Assembly: GCA_964557845.1 (NCBI GenBank)
Contig: CAZLBV010000144.1
Location: 1 to 23,331, forward strand
Direction: 5' to 3'
DNA from: CAZLBV01 sp964557845
Lineage (GTDB): Bacteria; Acidobacteriota; Aminicenantia; Aminicenantales; Aminicenantaceae
Length of the DNA: 23,331 bases
The translations under genes and the position numbers were made by a program. Position 1 is the stretch's first letter; every line of letters begins with the position of its first letter. The notes beneath the pieces are model-generated. The model did no database searches. It was not told where the DNA came from and was given only the letters and a program-made list of their open reading frames with translations. Shown piece after piece: positions 17,253-23,331 of the stretch.

Positions 17253-18586
17253 TCGATTTCTCCTATTTTTTCTAATCCTATGGCTTTATTCAGTTCGGCC
17301 ACTGCGACCATATAATCGTATAATGCCTGCGAATAATTGGTCTTGGCTTGAATCAACGCGTTTTGTGCCTGGTTGACATCCAAAATAGTGACCATTCCTT
17401 CATCGAAACTCAGATTAGCGATACGCAGACTTTCTTCTGCTTGTTCGACATTTTTTTCTTGGGAAAGAAGTGATTCTTTGGCTTCATTTATTTTCAAGAT
17501 GGATTGTCTAACCTCAAATTCAATTGAATCTTCTAATCCCTGAGCGGTTAAGTCGATCTCTTTGATCGCTGACTGGGTCTGGGCTTCCTTAGCTGATATT
17601 GATAATCCTTTGAAGATCGGTAAGGAAAATACCAGATTTACCGTATAATAATCCTGCCATAAGTCCTTCCTGAAATTCAGCTTGTCTGACCAGAAATTAT
17701 AGGTTCCGGAGATAGCGATGGTAGGCAGCCTGGAGCCTCTTATGGTTTTCAACATTTCTTCGGCTATTTTTTTCTGGAAGTTGATTTGATTGATCTCCGG
17801 CCGTTGCTGCATCGCAAGGACAAGGTTTCTTTCAAGTTCGGGAGTAAAATCCCGGTATTCCAGCTGCCCCTGAATCTCAATCTCGGCATCTTGATCGATC
17901 CCCAAAAGATTTTTCAAACTAAGAAACATGATATTTAAGTTATTCCTTGCCTGGATCAACTGGGGTCTCAAGTTGGCTACCTGGACTTCTGACCGTAACA
18001 GATCGAATTTGGAGGCCATCCCGACTTCATACTGGCTTTTAATGTTGTTATACAGTTGTTCTGTAAGATCGACTGCATCTTCAGCCACTTTGACGAATTC
18101 TTTAGCCAACAGACAACCATAAAAGAGTCTTTTGGTATTGTAGACAGTGGTTTGTCTGGATTGTTTTACTCCTTCCTGGGCCGAAAGGAGGTTATATTTT
18201 GAGGATTTATATCCTGAGATCAATCTTCCTCCAGTAAAAATTGGTATTGAAAGAGCAAAGGATATCTGATAATCTCTGGTGAAATCGAGTTCAAATTTTT
18301 GCGGAGGCTCGCCGGGTATCATGGAGGGAAATTCCAGGGAGAATAATTTTTCACTCAAAGTGGCGTATCCTTGTGATTCAAGTGATGGAAAAAAGGCAGC
18401 GGCTGACTCCCTTACCTTAGATCGGGCAGCAGAGACCTTCTCTTCAGAAGCTAAATGGAAGGGGTTTTGTTCTAGGGCTATTTGAATGCTCTTTTCCAAA
18501 GTAAGAATCAATTTTTCTTCAGAATACAGGTTTGTTCCCAGTATGAATACCATTATGATCAGCAGGGTTTTAACTGTTTTAAACAT
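17249..18586 (-). CDS. TolC family outer-membrane efflux channel
   Basis: This 445-aa outer-membrane channel subunit completes the tripartite pump. A signal peptide covers about 1-21 (MFKTVKTLLIIMVFILGTNLYS). Two outer-membrane-efflux repeats follow, with long helices (LEKSIQIALEQNPFHLASEEKV; QRPEINQINFQKKIAEEML), ending in VTILDVNQAQNALIQAKTNY, a typical TolC-type C-terminal helix. I start it at 18586, not at the upstream ATG at 18607: the later start begins with the signal peptide, has GGAG seven bases upstream, and avoids an overlap with the regulator gene. The stop of the tetR gene sits inside this ribosome-binding region, four bases before the ATG, implying coupled translation. Confidence 0.9.
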   Translation of the reverse strand: MFKTVKTLLIIMVFILGTNLYSEEKLILTLEKSIQIALEQNPFHLASEEKVSAARSKVRESAAAFFPSLESQGYATLSEKLFSLEFPSMIPGEPPQKFELDFTRDYQISFALSIPIFTGGRLISGYKSSKYNLLSAQEGVKQSRQTTVYNTKRLFYGCLLAKEFVKVAEDAVDLTEQLYNNIKSQYEVGMASKFDLLRSEVQVANLRPQLIQARNNLNIMFLSLKNLLGIDQDAEIEIQGQLEYRDFTPELERNLVLAMQQRPEINQINFQKKIAEEMLKTIRGSRLPTIAISGTYNFWSDKLNFRKDLWQDYYTVNLVFSLPIFKGLSISAKEAQTQSAIKEIDLTAQGLEDSIEFEVRQSILKINEAKESLLSQEKNVEQAEESLRIANLSFDEGMVTILDVNQAQNALIQAKTNYSQALYDYMVAVAELNKAIGLEKIGEIE

Positions 18587-18590
18587 AATT

Positions 18591-19268
18591 TCACTCCTCT
18601 CTGCCATCTTGGGCTTTGATCCCGTTCATGAAATAATGATGTACCAGCAAAATGCTTTCATCTAAAGTATAGACTTTATCTCTCAAGGGGCCCTGAAAGA
18701 GGAATCCCCTGAGTAATGCATTAAGCACATCGGCCGCCTCTTTTGCATCAACTTGACAGAATTCACCTGTTTGTATTCCATCATCTATAACACTGTACAT
18801 GGTTTTATAGATCGCATTCGAGAATTTCATAAATTCATGGGGAAGGGGAGGATGAGAGCCGGAAGAAGTTATGTGGGGAGAGATATCAATATTAAAGATT
18901 TTTTTTAGAGGAGACCTTTCAATGAATATAATCCGGGCTAAATTTTTTTTGTTTTCATAATATTTCAGGGAAAAACTAATTATTTCTTTTATTTTTTCCT
19001 CTGAACTTATTTTTTTTCTATTGATCTCAGCTATGGTTTCATCGGCTTCTTTGAATGTATTTAGCAGGATCATGTAGAGTATTTCATCTTTACTGTTAAA
19101 GTAGCGGTAAATGGTTGCTTTAGAGAACTGGGCTTCTTCAGCGATATCATCTACAGAAGTAAGAGAATAACCCTTTTGAGAAAAAATAGTTTCTGCAGCC
19201 TTGAGAATCGCAGATTTGTTTTCTTCGATTCTGTGCAGTTTTCTTTCGGAGCGCAAATTTTCTTTCAT
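18591..19268 (-). CDS. TetR/AcrR family transcriptional regulator
   Basis: This 225-aa DNA-binding protein is the first gene of the efflux operon and probably its autorepressor. The N-terminal TetR domain is at about 17-66: KSAILKAAETIFSQKGY, then the helix-turn-helix VDDIAEEAQFSKATIYRYF, then KDEILYMIL. The C-terminal ligand-binding part is helical, without a recognisable sub-family signature. The start has no strong Shine-Dalgarno sequence. The operon promoter candidate and two short palindromes lie directly upstream. Because the regulator is co-transcribed with the pump, a ligand that releases it would raise both; this is inference from position. Confidence 0.9.
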   Translation of the reverse strand: MKENLRSERKLHRIEENKSAILKAAETIFSQKGYSLTSVDDIAEEAQFSKATIYRYFNSKDEILYMILLNTFKEADETIAEINRKKISSEEKIKEIISFSLKYYENKKNLARIIFIERSPLKKIFNIDISPHITSSGSHPPLPHEFMKFSNAIYKTMYSVIDDGIQTGEFCQVDAKEAADVLNALLRGFLFQGPLRDKVYTLDESILLVHHYFMNGIKAQDGREE

Positions 19269-19282
19269 TATTTTATACTTTA

Positions 19283-19301
19283 AAGTTTTGTTGTTAAACT
19301 T
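19283..19301. promoter_or_regulatory. Inverted repeat in the tetR leader
   Basis: AAGTTT (19283-19288) and AAACTT (19296-19301) are separated by 7 bases. They lie 15 to 33 bases upstream of the tetR start. This could be a second operator or a leader hairpin; the AT-rich context makes chance a real possibility. Confidence 0.25.
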
Positions 19302-19305
19302 GATG

Positions 19306-19320
19306 GTTTAATTTATAAAC
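19306..19320. promoter_or_regulatory. Candidate TetR operator palindrome
   Basis: GTTTA and TAAAC arms flank ATTTA in a perfect-arm 15-bp palindrome. It overlaps the predicted transcription start of the efflux operon, a usual place for an autorepressor site. The arms are AT-rich, so support is moderate at best. Confidence 0.35.
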
Positions 19321-19329
19321 TGATTAGTC

Positions 19330-19358
19330 AAAATAACATGTTTATCTGCTGATGTCAA
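19330..19358 (-). promoter_or_regulatory. Candidate promoter of the tetR-efflux operon
   Basis: On the minus strand a perfect TTGACA (19358-19353) is followed by 17 bases and TATTTT (19335-19330), a four-of-six -10 match. Transcription would start near 19323, about 55 bases before the tetR ATG. Confidence 0.45.
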
Positions 19359-19436
19359 ATAGATAATACGTTTTTTTTATTAAAAAGTTTCAAAGATTAT
19401 TTAGAGCTACGATTTAACGATAGTGCCTGAGATATT

Positions 19437-19517
19437 AGCGGCTCGAGGTCAGTGCAAACGCAAGCTGTCTTGAGTGAAGATGTATATGTAATACTTCGAA
19501 CTCATGGCAGTGCAGTG
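19437..19517 (+). repeat. Structured intergenic element, copy B (partial or diverged)
   Basis: Element positions 7-87 of the family are present, with 55 of 74 identities to the copy at 19595 over positions 7-80 and no gaps. The central hairpin is kept despite many changes: positions 35/80, 36/79, 39/76 and 50/66 all carry different but complementary bases here. The pyrimidine mismatch at 51/65 is again pyrimidine against pyrimidine (T and T), and the GAA/GA internal loop is unchanged. The 3' side beyond about position 87 does not match the other copies and runs into GC-rich sequence, so this copy is truncated, recombined or a divergent subtype. Confidence 0.7.
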
Positions 19518-19594
19518 GCCATCCCATGTCCGCCCCCACCCGCCTTCCCTCAAGGAGACGTAGTTCCGAACTAGCGAATAGGCGACAGGCCTGG
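19518..19594. other. GC-rich spacer between element copies B and C
   Basis: This stretch differs in composition from the AT-rich surroundings: it has a C-rich run near 19527-19544 and a small perfect hairpin TAGTT-CCG-AACTA. I cannot assign it. It may be the unrelated end of copy B, or a piece of another element into which copy C inserted. Confidence 0.4.
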
Positions 19595-19717
19595 ATCATA
19601 AGCGGCCCGAGGTTGGTACAAATATAAGGGGCATTGAGTGAAGCTGTATGTGTAATACCGCGAACTCAATGCCCCGAAGTATTTGTGCTGAGATCGGGTC
19701 GCCCGAAGGGTAAAAGA
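19595..19717 (+). repeat. Structured intergenic element, copy C (candidate RNA)
   Basis: This is the most perfectly paired copy. The outer helix GCGGCCCGA with TCGGGTCGC (positions 8-16 and 100-108) has one G.T pair. The middle helix uses ACAAATA with TATTTGT. The inner 12-bp stem is fully complementary (GGGGCATTGAGT with ACTCAATGCCCC). The internal loop, pyrimidine mismatch and the loop GTGTA follow the same plan as copy A. It ends with CCC-GAA-GGG and TAAAAGA. It lies 164 bp downstream of copy B in the same direction, antisense to the flanking tetR and xerD-like genes. Confidence 0.8.
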
Positions 19718-19840
19718 ATACAATATAAAAATGGAACCAGTTATAAACTAATTATTTAAATTAAGACTTAAAGAAAAAAGTATACTACAGAAGCAATTTA
19801 ATTACATTTGAATTGGATTCTTTTACTTATGATCCAGGAT
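19718..19840. other. AT-rich tail of the 19269-19840 intergenic region
   Basis: No gene, terminator or clear motif is seen here, downstream of the recombinase stop. The rest of this 572-base gap is accounted for by the tetR promoter region and element copies B and C. Confidence 0.5.
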
Positions 19841-20743
19841 TTAGGCGCGAGGGTGGAATTTGTTATAAACCTCCCTCAGCCTTTTACTCCCTACATGGGT
19901 ATATATTTGAGTAGTTGTTATCTGGCTGTGCCCTAACATCAGCTGGACTGATCTGAGATCCGCTCCCCTTTCAAGTAAATGCGTGGCGAATGAATGTCTC
20001 AAGACATGAGGACTGATTTTTTTATTTAATCCGGCTTTTTGAGCATATTTTTTGAGCATCTTCCAAAATCCCTGCCGAGTAAAAGCCCCTCCCCAGGTTG
20101 TAGCAAAAAGCAGGTCGGTTTCTTTTTTGATCAGAAAAGGGCGGGCTGTGTCCAAGTAGTTTTGAATAGATTTTTCCGCATGTCGTCCGAGTGGGACAAT
20201 CCTTTCTTTTCCCCCTTTTCCCCGGCAAATAAGAAAACCTTCTTCCAGATTAATGTCTTTAAGCCGCAGCTGGAGCAACTCTGTGACTCGCAGCCCGGTG
20301 GCATACAGAAGTTCCAGCATGGCTCTATCCCTTTTTCCTTTTTTATTATCCAGGTCAGGTTCATTCAATAGTTGTTCGATCTCATCGATGGAAAGTAATT
20401 TGGGGAGATTCATCCAGATTTTTGGAGATGACAGGTTGGAAGTGGGATTCATTTCAAGAAACCCATCTAAAATTAGAAATCGAAAAAATGATCTTAAGGA
20501 GGATATGATCCGAGCCAAGGAACGCGCTGATAAACCTGATCTGCTGGAATGGTGAATGAATTTGATCAGATCCTCTTCGGTAACCGCATACCAGGAAATT
20601 TTTTCCTTTTTTAAAAAATAGATAAATTTTGTCAAGTCTTGGAAGTAGGCTTGCTGGGTGTTCAAAGACAACCCCTTTTCAACTGATAGATATTGGATAT
20701 ACAACCTGATAATGTCCTCAGGTTGCTCAGGTCTGTTTATCAT
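19841..20743 (-). CDS. xerD: Tyrosine recombinase, XerD type
   Basis: This 300-aa site-specific recombinase probably resolves chromosome dimers at dif together with a XerC partner. The N-terminal SAM-like DNA-binding domain is at about 8-95 (YLSVEKGLSLNTQQAYFQDL). The catalytic domain shows all expected residues: Arg152 (ATGLRVTELL), Lys176 (GKGGKERIVPLG), His246 and Arg249 (HVLRHSFATHLL), His272 (LGHSQITTTQIYTH) and Tyr281. The ending FHPRA and the 300-aa length match XerC/XerD housekeeping proteins rather than phage integrases. XerC against XerD cannot be decided with certainty by eye. Its start overlaps the stop of the hydrolase gene by 4 nt, so the two are translated together. No dif-like site was noticed. 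Confidence 0.9.
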   Translation of the reverse strand: MINRPEQPEDIIRLYIQYLSVEKGLSLNTQQAYFQDLTKFIYFLKKEKISWYAVTEEDLIKFIHHSSRSGLSARSLARIISSLRSFFRFLILDGFLEMNPTSNLSSPKIWMNLPKLLSIDEIEQLLNEPDLDNKKGKRDRAMLELLYATGLRVTELLQLRLKDINLEEGFLICRGKGGKERIVPLGRHAEKSIQNYLDTARPFLIKKETDLLFATTWGGAFTRQGFWKMLKKYAQKAGLNKKISPHVLRHSFATHLLERGADLRSVQLMLGHSQITTTQIYTHVGSKRLREVYNKFHPRA

Positions 20744-21360
20744 ATTATAAAAGGATTTAACTTTTTTTCTTGGCCTATGTATGTCTTCGGACCATGGCCG
20801 GGGAGTACGAGTGTATTTTCCGGTAAAGTAAACAGCTGGTTTTTAATCGAACTTTTTAATATTTCCCATGATCCCCCAGGAATGTCGGTTCGGCCAACTC
20901 CCCTGCAGAAAAGAGTATCTCCTGAAAACAATATACCTTCTTGATACAGGCTGATGCTTCCCGGAGAATGTCCAGGGGAATGTATAACGGTTAAAGAGTC
21001 CTTGCCGATTTCGATAATATCGCCATCATGAATCAACCTGTCCGGCGGGGGAGAATTTTCGGCTTCGATTCCATACAATTTTGCTGCCTCTTTAGCCATC
21101 TCAAGCATGGGAACATCGAAAGGGTGGATAAGAAGGGGGATATTAAAATTGTCTTTGACATCTTTGTTGGCGCCAACATGATCAAAATGGCCATGGGTAT
21201 TGATTATCATAATTGGATCAAGGAAGTGCCTTTCGATCATATCTATGATCTTAACTGCATCCTCACCAGGATCGATTATAGCGCACTCTTTAGAATTTTC
21301 AGAATAAACAAGATAGCAATTCGTTTCCAGGCATCCGACTGGGATCACTATATAATTCAT
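20740..21360 (-). CDS. Metallo-beta-lactamase-fold hydrolase, glyoxalase II-like
   Basis: This 206-aa cytosolic hydrolase has the two-metal beta-lactamase fold. Metal-binding residues are visible in order: THGHFDH (His56, His58, Asp60, His61), His131 (SPGHSPGS), Asp148 (FSGDTLF) and His189 (PGHGP). Length and motifs resemble the short glyoxalase II-like family (YcbL type) that lacks the C-terminal helical domain of classical glyoxalase II. Thioester hydrolysis, for instance of lactoyl-thiol adducts, is the known activity of relatives, but the substrate here is not shown. The start fits the family N-terminus (MNYIVIPVGCLETNCYLVY), though no good Shine-Dalgarno sequence precedes it. It leads a two-gene unit with the recombinase. 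Confidence 0.9.
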   Translation of the reverse strand: MNYIVIPVGCLETNCYLVYSENSKECAIIDPGEDAVKIIDMIERHFLDPIMIINTHGHFDHVGANKDVKDNFNIPLLIHPFDVPMLEMAKEAAKLYGIEAENSPPPDRLIHDGDIIEIGKDSLTVIHSPGHSPGSISLYQEGILFSGDTLFCRGVGRTDIPGGSWEILKSSIKNQLFTLPENTLVLPGHGPKTYIGQEKKLNPFII

Positions 21361-21399
21361 TATATTATACTTATCCTAACTTGCCTTTAGAGTCAAGCG

Positions 21400-21549
21400 A
21401 TGATACTCAACCCGGATACTCTGCATTTGAATTTTCTCGAAGTTCTCAATATTATTAATAACTCAAGCAGTGGAAATGGAGTCTTTGTCAACGAGGCCGG
21501 GAAACCAATCTCTTTAGATGAGGATTTTAGGAAGAGGCTGTTCGACTGA
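21400..21549 (+). CDS. Possible small protein of 49 aa, unknown
   Basis: An ATG at 21400 opens a frame of 49 codons ending in TGA at 21547-21549. It reads like a real protein, not noise: LNFLEVLNIINNSS, then GNGVFVNEAGKPISL, then DEDFRKRLFD, with balanced charges. An in-frame TAG just upstream (21388) rules out a longer form. Ribosome-binding support is weak. It lies between the divergent hydrolase (-) and the methyltransferase (+). I do not recognise a family; it could be a genuine small gene or a remnant of one. Confidence 0.4.
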   Translation: MILNPDTLHLNFLEVLNIINNSSSGNGVFVNEAGKPISLDEDFRKRLFD

Positions 21550-21577
21550 ATTATATTTTAAAAAGTTTGGTCCGAGC

Positions 21578-21606
21578 TTGAGTTTATCCTCTAAAAAAAA
21601 TATAAT
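21578..21606 (+). promoter_or_regulatory. Promoter of the methyltransferase-transporter unit, predicted to give a leaderless mRNA
   Basis: TTGAGT (21578-21583) and a perfect TATAAT (21601-21606) are spaced by exactly 17 bases. The expected transcription start, about 7 bases after the -10 box, falls near 21613, only two bases before the ATG at 21615. No Shine-Dalgarno sequence is present, which fits a leaderless or nearly leaderless transcript. Confidence 0.6.
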
Positions 21607-21614
21607 CCAAACAA

Positions 21615-22430
21615 ATGACAGAAGATCACTGGCAGCTGCAGCTGGTTAAACGCTCCCTTAAAAAGAAAGAAAAACTTCGCCTGCTTGAAAAAAATCTCTA
21701 TATAAATCCCGGTGATCGACTGTTGGATCTAGGTTGTGCCCAGGGGATTCTAAGTTATTTTCTGCGAAAAAAAGGAGGGTTTTGGATCAGCGCCGATCTT
21801 GATCTTATCAACCTTAAGACTTCCCGTGACATATTAAAAACCTGCCTTATTCAAACCGGATCAAAGGACCTCCCGATTAAATCTTTCTCTCTGGATTGTG
21901 TAGTCAGCCTGGATTACTTGGAACATCTTGAGAACGATGATCATTGTTTAACCGAGATCAGACGCATCCTAAAACCAGGAGGCAGTCTGGTTATGGCTGT
22001 TCCCAGGACGGGAAAGATTTTCCTGCTGCATAGAATAAGGCCACTACTGGGAATGACACTGGATTATTACGGGCACAAAAGAGAAGGGTATTCACTTAAG
22101 GATTTAAAGAAGAAACTTCAGGATGCTGGTTTGGTATTCCAGAAACATAAGAGCTTCTCCCGCTTTTTTTCTGAATTGATGGAGCTGATCTTGAATTTCA
22201 TGTATATTAAATTCTTAAAACCACAGGATATATCCCCGGATTCTCAGAGAGACGGACATATTCGCCCTACTACAGAAGAGGAATTCAACTCCAAAAAGAA
22301 AGCCTTTAAGGTCTACTCGCTTATTTATCCGTTTGTATGGTTGATAACCAGGTTGGATTTTCTGTTTTTTTTTCAAAGAGGCTATGGGCTTATGATCTGG
22401 GCACAGAAACCTGAAGATATAGACGGCTGA
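21615..22430 (+). CDS. Class I SAM-dependent methyltransferase
   Basis: This 271-aa protein has a Rossmann-type methyltransferase core. Motif I is LLDLGCAQG at about 36-44, with the acidic residue at the end of strand 2 in SADLD (Asp61). SLDCVVSLDYLEHL at about 94-107 and ILKPGGSLVMAVPR at about 117-130 match the UbiE/type-11 style of core. The C-terminal region contains a hydrophobic stretch (VYSLIYPFVWLITRLDFLFFF) that may associate with the membrane, suggesting a lipid or envelope-related substrate; that is inference. Translation probably starts at the 5' end of the mRNA (see the promoter entry). One base separates its stop from the transporter ATG. Confidence 0.8.
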   Translation: MTEDHWQLQLVKRSLKKKEKLRLLEKNLYINPGDRLLDLGCAQGILSYFLRKKGGFWISADLDLINLKTSRDILKTCLIQTGSKDLPIKSFSLDCVVSLDYLEHLENDDHCLTEIRRILKPGGSLVMAVPRTGKIFLLHRIRPLLGMTLDYYGHKREGYSLKDLKKKLQDAGLVFQKHKSFSRFFSELMELILNFMYIKFLKPQDISPDSQRDGHIRPTTEEEFNSKKKAFKVYSLIYPFVWLITRLDFLFFFQRGYGLMIWAQKPEDIDG

Positions 22431-22431
22431 T

Positions 22432-23331
22432 ATGGAATCCCGAAAAAAAATCGGTTTTTTTTTAGGCCCATTCCTGTCTGTATCGGCTTATTTTTCGCCG
22501 CTGCTTTCTGAAAATCCTAAAGCCCATTCCCTTTTGGCTGTGTTTTTGCTGATCGTGGTTTGGTGGGTGACGGAATGCATCCCCATACCGGTTACCGCTC
22601 TTTTGATTCCGGTATTCATTGTATTTTTTCAAATCGCCCCTGCCAAAGATGCCTTTGCTCCTTTTGCCGATCCCATTATTATGCTTTTTTTAGGCAGCTT
22701 TATCCTGGCAAGGGCAATGACCGTACATGCGCTGGACAGGAAATTAGCTCTATCGGTTCTATCTATGCGGTGGATCAAGCAAAAAAGAGAACGGGCTCTA
22801 TTTGCTCTGGGATTGACCTCCTTGTTTCTTTCCATGTGGATAAGCAATACCGCCACTACTGCCATGATGTTTCCCATTGCCCTTGGAGTTTTAGATGCTT
22901 TCCGCTCCATCGGGAATGAAAAAAAGGGGGCATCATTTAGTATAATCCTTTTGTTGAGTCTGGCCTATGCGGCTTCCATCGGTGGGATCGGCACTCCGAT
23001 CGGAAGCCCCCCTAATATTATCGCCATCCGGATGCTGGAAAGAATGGCTGGTTACCGGATTACTTTTTTTGAGTGGATGATTATCGGTTTTTTAGTTTTG
23101 ATCCCCATGTACTTCACGCTGTTCTTCTTTATGCGTTCGAAAATTAAAAAAGGGGATTATGGAAAAGATCATTTAGATCTTTCAGATTTGAGAGATAAAG
23201 AATCCAAGAAGGGACTTTCCCGAGCACAAAAGAATGTATTGACCGCTTTTTCTATAACTGTTTTTCTGTGGGTCTTCCCTGGAGTAATTGCTTTGATCAA
23301 AGGGCAGGAGTCAGCGCTTTATTTATGGTTC
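22432..23331 (+). CDS. SLC13/DASS family anion (dicarboxylate or similar) transporter, N-terminal part; cut by window end
   Basis: The first 300 codons of an inner-membrane transporter run open to the window end. Residues about 7-27 form a first hydrophobic segment, then FLLIVVWWVTECIPIPVTALLIPV, typical of the DASS/CitT family. The substrate-binding signature SNTATTA is in WISNTATTAMMFPI, and the sodium/substrate loop GGIGTPIGSPPN follows; both are hallmarks of the first repeat of INDY-type carriers. Family members import dicarboxylates, citrate or sulfate with sodium. The exact substrate cannot be told, and the second repeat lies outside the window. The ATG begins one base after the methyltransferase stop (TGA-T-ATG) with no ribosome binding site of its own, so it is probably translated by coupling. 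Confidence 0.9.
   Translation, partial: MESRKKIGFFLGPFLSVSAYFSPLLSENPKAHSLLAVFLLIVVWWVTECIPIPVTALLIPVFIVFFQIAPAKDAFAPFADPIIMLFLGSFILARAMTVHALDRKLALSVLSMRWIKQKRERALFALGLTSLFLSMWISNTATTAMMFPIALGVLDAFRSIGNEKKGASFSIILLLSLAYAASIGGIGTPIGSPPNIIAIRMLERMAGYRITFFEWMIIGFLVLIPMYFTLFFFMRSKIKKGDYGKDHLDLSDLRDKESKKGLSRAQKNVLTAFSITVFLWVFPGVIALIKGQESALYLWF

Noticed and set aside
18587..18607. Upstream ATG of the TolC-type gene at 18607
   Set aside because: It adds seven charged residues before an otherwise complete signal peptide, and the ribosome binding site fits the ATG at 18586.
13000..19829. 13-bp exact repeat ATTCTTTTACTTA at 13000 and 19817
   Set aside because: A few such matches are expected by chance in an AT-rich window of this size.
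1..23331. CRISPR array, prophage or toxin-antitoxin pair
   Set aside because: No regularly spaced repeats, no phage structural genes and no recognisable toxin or antitoxin; the XerD-type recombinase looks like the housekeeping form.

Overview
The window looks like a chromosomal segment from an uncultured, moderately AT-rich Gram-negative-type bacterium. The best guess is Candidatus Aminicenantes (OP8) or a relative in the Acidobacteriota-like group. This is inferred from two large Oar-type TonB-dependent receptors with an N-terminal carboxypeptidase-regulatory-like domain, a GWxTD-domain lipoprotein beside them, and a complete outer-membrane RND efflux system. I could not run a database search, so the taxonomy is an inference.

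Layout. 1-552: the 3' end of lepA. 843-6987: two tandem TonB-dependent receptors on the + strand, converging on a GWxTD lipoprotein (6994-7998, -). 8062-9517 (-): a tRNA-Leu(CAG) followed 15 nt later by a B12-binding-type radical SAM enzyme. 9620-11233 (-): a secreted FG-GAP/VCBS repeat protein whose single reading frame is broken by two in-frame stops. 11628-12779 (+): a bacterial archaeo-eukaryotic release factor homologue (baeRF family 10 type) with a good promoter and ribosome binding site. 13051-19268 (-): a tightly packed tetR - tolC - membrane fusion protein - RND permease operon. 19841-21360 (-): a metallo-beta-lactamase-fold hydrolase and a XerD-type recombinase, overlapping by 4 nt. 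21400-23331 (+): a possible 49-aa small ORF, a class I methyltransferase with a promoter that predicts a nearly leaderless mRNA, and the start of a SLC13/DASS-type anion transporter cut by the window end.

Most notable result. Three copies of an unrecognised intergenic element lie on the + strand (12818-12940, 19437-19517 and 19595-19717). Two are 123 bp each and align without gaps at 107/123 positions; the third keeps the central part. All three fold into the same long hairpin. Of the 16 differences between the two full copies, ten keep or create base pairs, two swap one pyrimidine-pyrimidine mismatch for another, three fall in unpaired positions and one breaks a pair. The third copy adds further compensatory changes. 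Non-Watson-Crick pairs are consistently G.T on the + strand and never A.C, so the selected molecule appears to be an RNA read from the + strand. I know of no named family that it matches.

How the genes fit together. The receptors import an unknown substrate across the outer membrane; the efflux operon exports toxic compounds and is probably autoregulated by its TetR protein. The other genes are housekeeping or of unknown substrate. No convincing rho-independent terminator (GC stem plus U-run) was seen at any gene end.
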